Part shown: piece after piece, positions 6,716 through 9,327 of the stretch | Position numbering within the stretch: the stretch's first letter is position 1 | How the letters are laid out: every line of letters starts with the position of its first letter | NCBI GenBank assembly: GCA_026224995.1 | Contig: JAMFRX010000676.1 | Span: 1 to 9,327, forward strand | Length of the DNA: 9,327 bases | Direction of reading: 5' to 3' | Source of the DNA: Puia dinghuensis | GTDB taxonomy: Bacteria; Bacteroidota; Bacteroidia; Chitinophagales; Chitinophagaceae | The notes under the pieces: model-generated | Database searches by the model: none | Seen by the model: the letters and a program-made list of their open reading frames with translations, nothing else | Told to the model about the DNA's origin: nothing | Program-made: the position numbers and the translations under genes

Positions 6716-7431
6716 CTTCCCCCATCCCGCCCCACCACCTGCCGCAGCGAAAAAATATGCATCGCATACGCCAGCGGCACCAGCATCCCCGGAAGAAAAA
6801 TAAAAGGAAAAGTCGTCACCACCGTATTCGCCGGCCCATTATGAAAATACCTGAAAGGCGTCGGCAAGCTCAGTACCGCGATGACCATGATATTCACCAA
6901 CAACCCCAGCCCTATAATGTTATAGACCACCACCAAAGAACGCGGCCAAGACTTCTTCACCAGGCAATAATAACCCACCGGTATCGCCAACAGACCGGAT
7001 AGCACATCGAAATTACGACCCTCGAAGCTCATCTGCACCGGTACCAGCCCCCGGAGAAAAGAGATCCAAAGCAGGCACTCCACGAGTATTCGGAAACTCT
7101 GCAGGTAGACCAGCCAATGCGGCGGCGTGTGTCTCAACAGTTCCGTACCCACTGGGGAAAAGGCAATGATCAGGACAAAAGGCAGCGGAAGAAGCAGCAC
7201 AAAGGGAAGGCGCGGCGGAAGATGCGTAAAGTCGTTAAAAAATCCTGTTAGCGCCAGTACGCTTAACAACGCCGCCCAGCAGATCACCACAATCAGCGTC
7301 CTGTTGTAGACCTTCCTCTGCCGGGCCTCCTCCCAGTTGCTTCTGAAAAGAACACTCCGGAATCCCCGGAAAAGGAAGGCGTAGACGAGTACACTCAGCA
7401 GAGAGATAAATAGTGCAGGGAGCAAGGTCAT
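6706..7431 (-). CDS. Seven-helix integral membrane protein, unknown function
   Basis: This encodes 241 residues from ATG 7431. Alternative in-frame ATGs at 7485 and 7533 would overlap the preceding gene by 20 and 68 bp; 7431 is chosen because it starts directly with a membrane helix, but 7485 is quite possible. About seven hydrophobic segments are seen, near residues 3-24, 44-64, 73-92, 113-129, 142-158, 165-189 and 201-226. Polar loops carry the conserved-looking stretches HTPPHWLVYLQSFRILVE and PVQMSFEGRNFD, which I associate with an unnamed membrane protein family widespread in Bacteroidota. It follows the secreted protein gene with minimal spacing, so the two are probably co-transcribed. 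No catalytic or transport motif is recognised. Confidence 0.8.
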   Translation of the reverse strand: MTLLPALFISLLSVLVYAFLFRGFRSVLFRSNWEEARQRKVYNRTLIVVICWAALLSVLALTGFFNDFTHLPPRLPFVLLLPLPFVLIIAFSPVGTELLRHTPPHWLVYLQSFRILVECLLWISFLRGLVPVQMSFEGRNFDVLSGLLAIPVGYYCLVKKSWPRSLVVVYNIIGLGLLVNIMVIAVLSLPTPFRYFHNGPANTVVTTFPFIFLPGMLVPLAYAMHIFSLRQVVGRDGGSQI

Positions 7432-7465
7432 ATCCCTCAAGTTACGCCTAAATGACCACCAGGCG

Positions 7466-8341
7466 TCAATCACACCCCACCTCATACGCCTGCCCCTCCT
7501 CCATTCGCGTCGTCCCCGCCGAAGAACTGGCATTAAAGGTATAGTTAGTCGTATTATAAGTGCTCATGTCAGAGCTGAACTGCCCCCCTCCCACCGACTC
7601 ATACCCAAACGTCCGCCATTGCAGGTAACACTTCCCGTCCGTATGATACTTGATCAGCCCCACGATGGTCTTCCGCAGCACCTCCCCGAAGGCATTCCGA
7701 ATGATGGAATAATTCTCCTGCATCAGATAAACTACCGTGGTGGAGTTGCCCGACCACTTGACGATCTGCCGGGCCAACACCGGATCGGACCGCCGGGAAT
7801 GAATAGAAGCCAGATAGCCCGACAGGATCTTCTTGGTCAGAACGACATCTTTCCGGTGTTCTTCGTCACTGACCTTCTTATTGGCCGCATATACGCCTTT
7901 ATTGACACCCGCTATCACCGTCCGGAGACTATCCCGCACCCTCAGCACCGGCGCCTTGTCATCCGTACTTAGCAATGTGCTCGATTGTCCCTGGTCCTTC
8001 CCAAAAAGAAGATAGCTGCCATCATCTTGAATCAGCATGATAAAGTTGGGGTCCACACAGGCATAGTTGGTGTTGGTAGAGCTGAAGGAACGGGTTCGCC
8101 TGAAAAAGCTCTCCCCCTGTTTCCGCTTATAGATCGAACAGTGCTTCAGGGTCTCCGACTCAGGCGAGATGATCAGCGAATCATCCGTAACATAAGACAC
8201 GTAGACCGGCGAGCTGCCCCGCAGCTGCTGATCTTCAAAATTATTGAGCCCATCGGCAAGATAATAAGGCGTCATTTGGGCGAAAAGCCCGGCCGGCAAT
8301 AAGAGCAGGATCACATACAGTAGGGTTCTTTGCAAGGTCAT
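7466..8341 (-). CDS. Secreted protein of unknown function
   Basis: This encodes 291 residues from ATG 8341; a start at 8377 is open but would put 12 polar residues before the signal. The signal peptide is MTLQRTLLYVILLLLPAGLF with cleavage after or near AQ at 21-22. The mature part of about 270 residues is Ser/Thr/Tyr-rich. It contains DDGSYLLFGKDQG, a basic KKVSDEEHRKDVVLTKK helix, and a Gly/Ser/Asn-rich C-terminal region (GGGQFSSDMSTYNTTNYTF). I recognise no domain; it appears to be a periplasmic or surface protein of mixed fold. The membrane protein gene starts 35 bp after, or overlaps, its stop, suggesting an operon. Confidence 0.8.
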   Translation of the reverse strand: MTLQRTLLYVILLLLPAGLFAQMTPYYLADGLNNFEDQQLRGSSPVYVSYVTDDSLIISPESETLKHCSIYKRKQGESFFRRTRSFSSTNTNYACVDPNFIMLIQDDGSYLLFGKDQGQSSTLLSTDDKAPVLRVRDSLRTVIAGVNKGVYAANKKVSDEEHRKDVVLTKKILSGYLASIHSRRSDPVLARQIVKWSGNSTTVVYLMQENYSIIRNAFGEVLRKTIVGLIKYHTDGKCYLQWRTFGYESVGGGQFSSDMSTYNTTNYTFNASSSAGTTRMEEGQAYEVGCD

Positions 8342-8345
8342 AGCT

Positions 8346-8378
8346 GGTGTTTTCTTAAATATCCGGCAAAAAAACACC
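8346..8378. repeat. Inverted repeat just upstream of the secreted-protein gene
   Basis: GGTGTTTT (8346-8353) and AAAACACC (8371-8378) are perfect 8-nt inverted arms separated by 17 nt, ending 4 bp before the ATG at 8341. In the transcript this hairpin would sit directly against the start codon and could affect translation, or in DNA it may be a binding site. A third AAAACACC occurs at 8407-8414. The long spacer and A/T-rich arms leave chance as an alternative. Confidence 0.35.
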
Positions 8379-8426
8379 TGCAGCCCAATTTTTCAACGAG
8401 CCGCTTAAAACACCGACGAACGACCC

Positions 8427-8984
8427 TTAGGGTATCCCATTGGTCAGCAGCAACCATACGGCTCTGCCGCATACAACCACCGTCGCCGTATTACATCCAT
8501 TAGGCTCGAAATAACACATCGTATCCAGATCAGCCGTCTCCTCCAGGAAGTTCGGCTCCAGCGTATACAGCTCAAAAAACTGGCCCGCAGTCAGCCACCC
8601 GATAAACTCCTCAGCAAGCAGCTCAGCCTGAATGCGAGACATCACCGGCCCATAGAAGCTGCAGAAATTGCCGATCCGGGTATTACCCATCAACATCCCC
8701 ATGAAATATTCCTTAGGTGTAACCGCCGGCCGTGTTAGGCTAAGCTCAAAAGAAGGCTTGACCAGTACCCCTTTTTTCGGTTCCAGCGGCCCGTCGTCAT
8801 CCCTGTAATAGTGCAGATTATTCCAACCCCGCTCAATATCCTGCTGCAGCAGCTGCTGCAAAAATTCGGGCGACGGGATAAATCGAGGCAGCTCTTCCCG
8901 CAGGCCGCCGAAACCCAGCTGCGTCTGAAGTAGGAAGGTGTTGCTGTTGAGGACCTTGTCACAGGCATCCAGGAATTCTTTCAC
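8427..8984 (-). CDS. Soluble protein of unknown function (GTG start)
   Basis: This encodes about 185 residues if GTG at 8984 is used (MKEFLDACDKVLNSNTFLLQ). The frame is also open to a TTG at 8999. No in-frame ATG precedes the conserved-looking N-terminus, so the start is uncertain. There is no signal peptide or membrane helix, so a cytoplasmic protein is expected. Features are the Gln-rich helix SPEFLQQLLQQDIERGWNN around residues 38-56, a LEPKKGVLVKPSFEL strand region, and a C-terminal segment with several cysteines (MCYFEPNGCNTATVVVCG) ending LLLTNGIP. I recognise no family. It is divergent from the DCC oxidoreductase gene, sharing a control region of about 97 bp with a perfect dyad, and lies 85 bp upstream of the secreted-protein gene on the same strand. 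Confidence 0.75.
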   Translation of the reverse strand: MKEFLDACDKVLNSNTFLLQTQLGFGGLREELPRFIPSPEFLQQLLQQDIERGWNNLHYYRDDDGPLEPKKGVLVKPSFELSLTRPAVTPKEYFMGMLMGNTRIGNFCSFYGPVMSRIQAELLAEEFIGWLTAGQFFELYTLEPNFLEETADLDTMCYFEPNGCNTATVVVCGRAVWLLLTNGIP

Positions 8985-9017
8985 AAGACCAAAATACAAA
9001 AAACAACTCGAAATAAT

Positions 9018-9037
9018 CTTTCAATAACTATTGAAAG
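9018..9037. promoter_or_regulatory. Perfect dyad in divergent control region, probable operator
   Basis: CTTTCAATA and TATTGAAAG are perfect 9-nt arms separated by AC. The right arm overlaps the TTG -33 element (9031-9033) of the DCC gene promoter, and the left arm lies 34 bp before the GTG of the divergent gene. A dimeric repressor, for example of a winged-helix type, bound here could control both genes. The regulator is not encoded in the visible sequence. Confidence 0.6.
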
Positions 9038-9060
9038 TTCAGAAATTATGTATAAATTTG
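9031..9060 (+). promoter_or_regulatory. Promoter of the DCC oxidoreductase gene
   Basis: TTG (9031-9033) is followed after 19 nt by TAAATTTG (9053-9060), an exact match to the Bacteroidota -7 element TAnnTTTG with the expected spacing. The likely transcript start is about 15 nt before the ATG at 9082. The leader carries AAGGAAG at 9071-9077, a purine-rich ribosome-binding-like sequence four bases before the ATG. Confidence 0.75.
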
Positions 9061-9081
9061 TATCGAAACAAAGGAAGCAGC

Positions 9082-9327
9082 ATGAAAACGCTAAAAGACC
9101 ACGTCATCCTCTACGATTCCGAATGCCCAATGTGCAAGGTATATACCCACGCCTTCACCACCACCGGTATGTTGGAAACCGAAGGTAGAGCCCCCTACCA
9201 GGACATGCCCGACTTTGCCTGCTCCATCATAGACCGGCAAAGAGCCGTCAACGAGATCGCCCTCGTCGACAAACGCACCGGCGAAGTAACCTATGGCATC
9301 GACAGCCTGTTCAAGGTGATCGCCCAC
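9082..9327 (+). CDS. DCC-family (DUF393) thiol-disulfide oxidoreductase, 5' part
   Basis: The first 82 codons of a gene running off the right edge start at ATG 9082. The N-terminus HVILYDSECPMCKVYT holds the CxxC redox motif (Cys15-Pro-Met-Cys18) and the preceding Tyr-Asp characteristic of the DCC/DUF393 family of thioredoxin-like proteins. A segment GMLETEGRAPYQDMP follows, then VNEIALVDKRTGEVTYGIDSLFKVI, matching the usual family pattern in which a xGxxAl residue stretch leads to the second half of the fold. Members are thought to carry out thiol-disulfide chemistry, but substrates are poorly known. Longer Bacteroidota members often have C-terminal membrane helices, which cannot be checked here. 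The opposite-strand frame over the same bases is a shadow of this gene. Confidence 0.9.
   Translation, partial: MKTLKDHVILYDSECPMCKVYTHAFTTTGMLETEGRAPYQDMPDFACSIIDRQRAVNEIALVDKRTGEVTYGIDSLFKVIAH

Noticed and set aside
7619..8302. Plus-strand open frames of 60-117 codons
   Set aside because: They are antisense to the secreted-protein gene, which has a proper signal peptide; their products show no family pattern.
8846..8866. CTGCTGCAG-type short repeat
   Set aside because: It encodes the Leu/Gln helix FLQQLLQQ of the 185-residue protein and is explained by coding.
9091..9327. Minus-strand open frame of 78 codons at the right edge
   Set aside because: It is antisense to the DCC/DUF393 gene, which has the CPMC motif and a strong promoter on the plus strand.

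Overview
The window looks like a chromosomal segment of a Bacteroidota bacterium, most likely a Chitinophagaceae-type Sphingobacteriia relative. The signs are promoters of the Bacteroidota type (TTG about 19-20 nt upstream of TAnnTTTG), genes mostly lacking Shine-Dalgarno sequences, secreted proteins with signal peptides ending in FAQ or FSQ, a lipoprotein with the CxKD-type N-terminus common in that phylum, and a periplasmic tricorn-type S41 peptidase. No tRNA, rRNA, CRISPR array or insertion sequence was seen.

Layout. (1) 1-3206, minus strand: a nearly complete tricorn-like protease (signal peptide, beta-propellers, PDZ, S41 catalytic core) that runs off the left edge. (2) 3207-3662: a long gene-free region with a terminator-like hairpin and a weak promoter candidate on the plus strand. 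(3) 3663-5896, plus strand: three closely spaced genes, namely a lipoprotein with a His...Asn-Cys papain-like C-terminal domain, a small secreted protein, and a four-helix membrane protein. (4) 5908-6659, minus strand: a DUF4160 gene overlapping by 4 bp a DUF2442-XRE fusion gene, a toxin-antitoxin-like pair. Its promoter at 6674-6705 is covered by two perfect inverted repeats. (5) 6706-8341, minus strand: a secreted protein followed by a seven-helix membrane protein, probably one operon. (6) 8427-8984, minus strand: a soluble protein of unknown function. (7) 9082-9327, plus strand: the start of a DCC/DUF393 thiol-disulfide oxidoreductase with a CPMC motif, running off the right edge. It shares a divergent control region, containing a perfect 20-nt dyad, with (6).

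The flanking genes (tricorn, 6706-8984, DCC) are G+C-rich in third codon positions. The centre (about 3450-6700) is visibly more A+T-rich and contains the hydrolase-like trio and the DUF4160/DUF2442-XRE pair, which suggests accessory DNA placed between core genes. The most interesting items are that pair with its promoter-embedded palindromes, the permuted papain-like lipoprotein cluster, and the orphan hairpin in the 3.2-3.6 kb gap. No complete unknown system could be shown; the functional links proposed are inferences.
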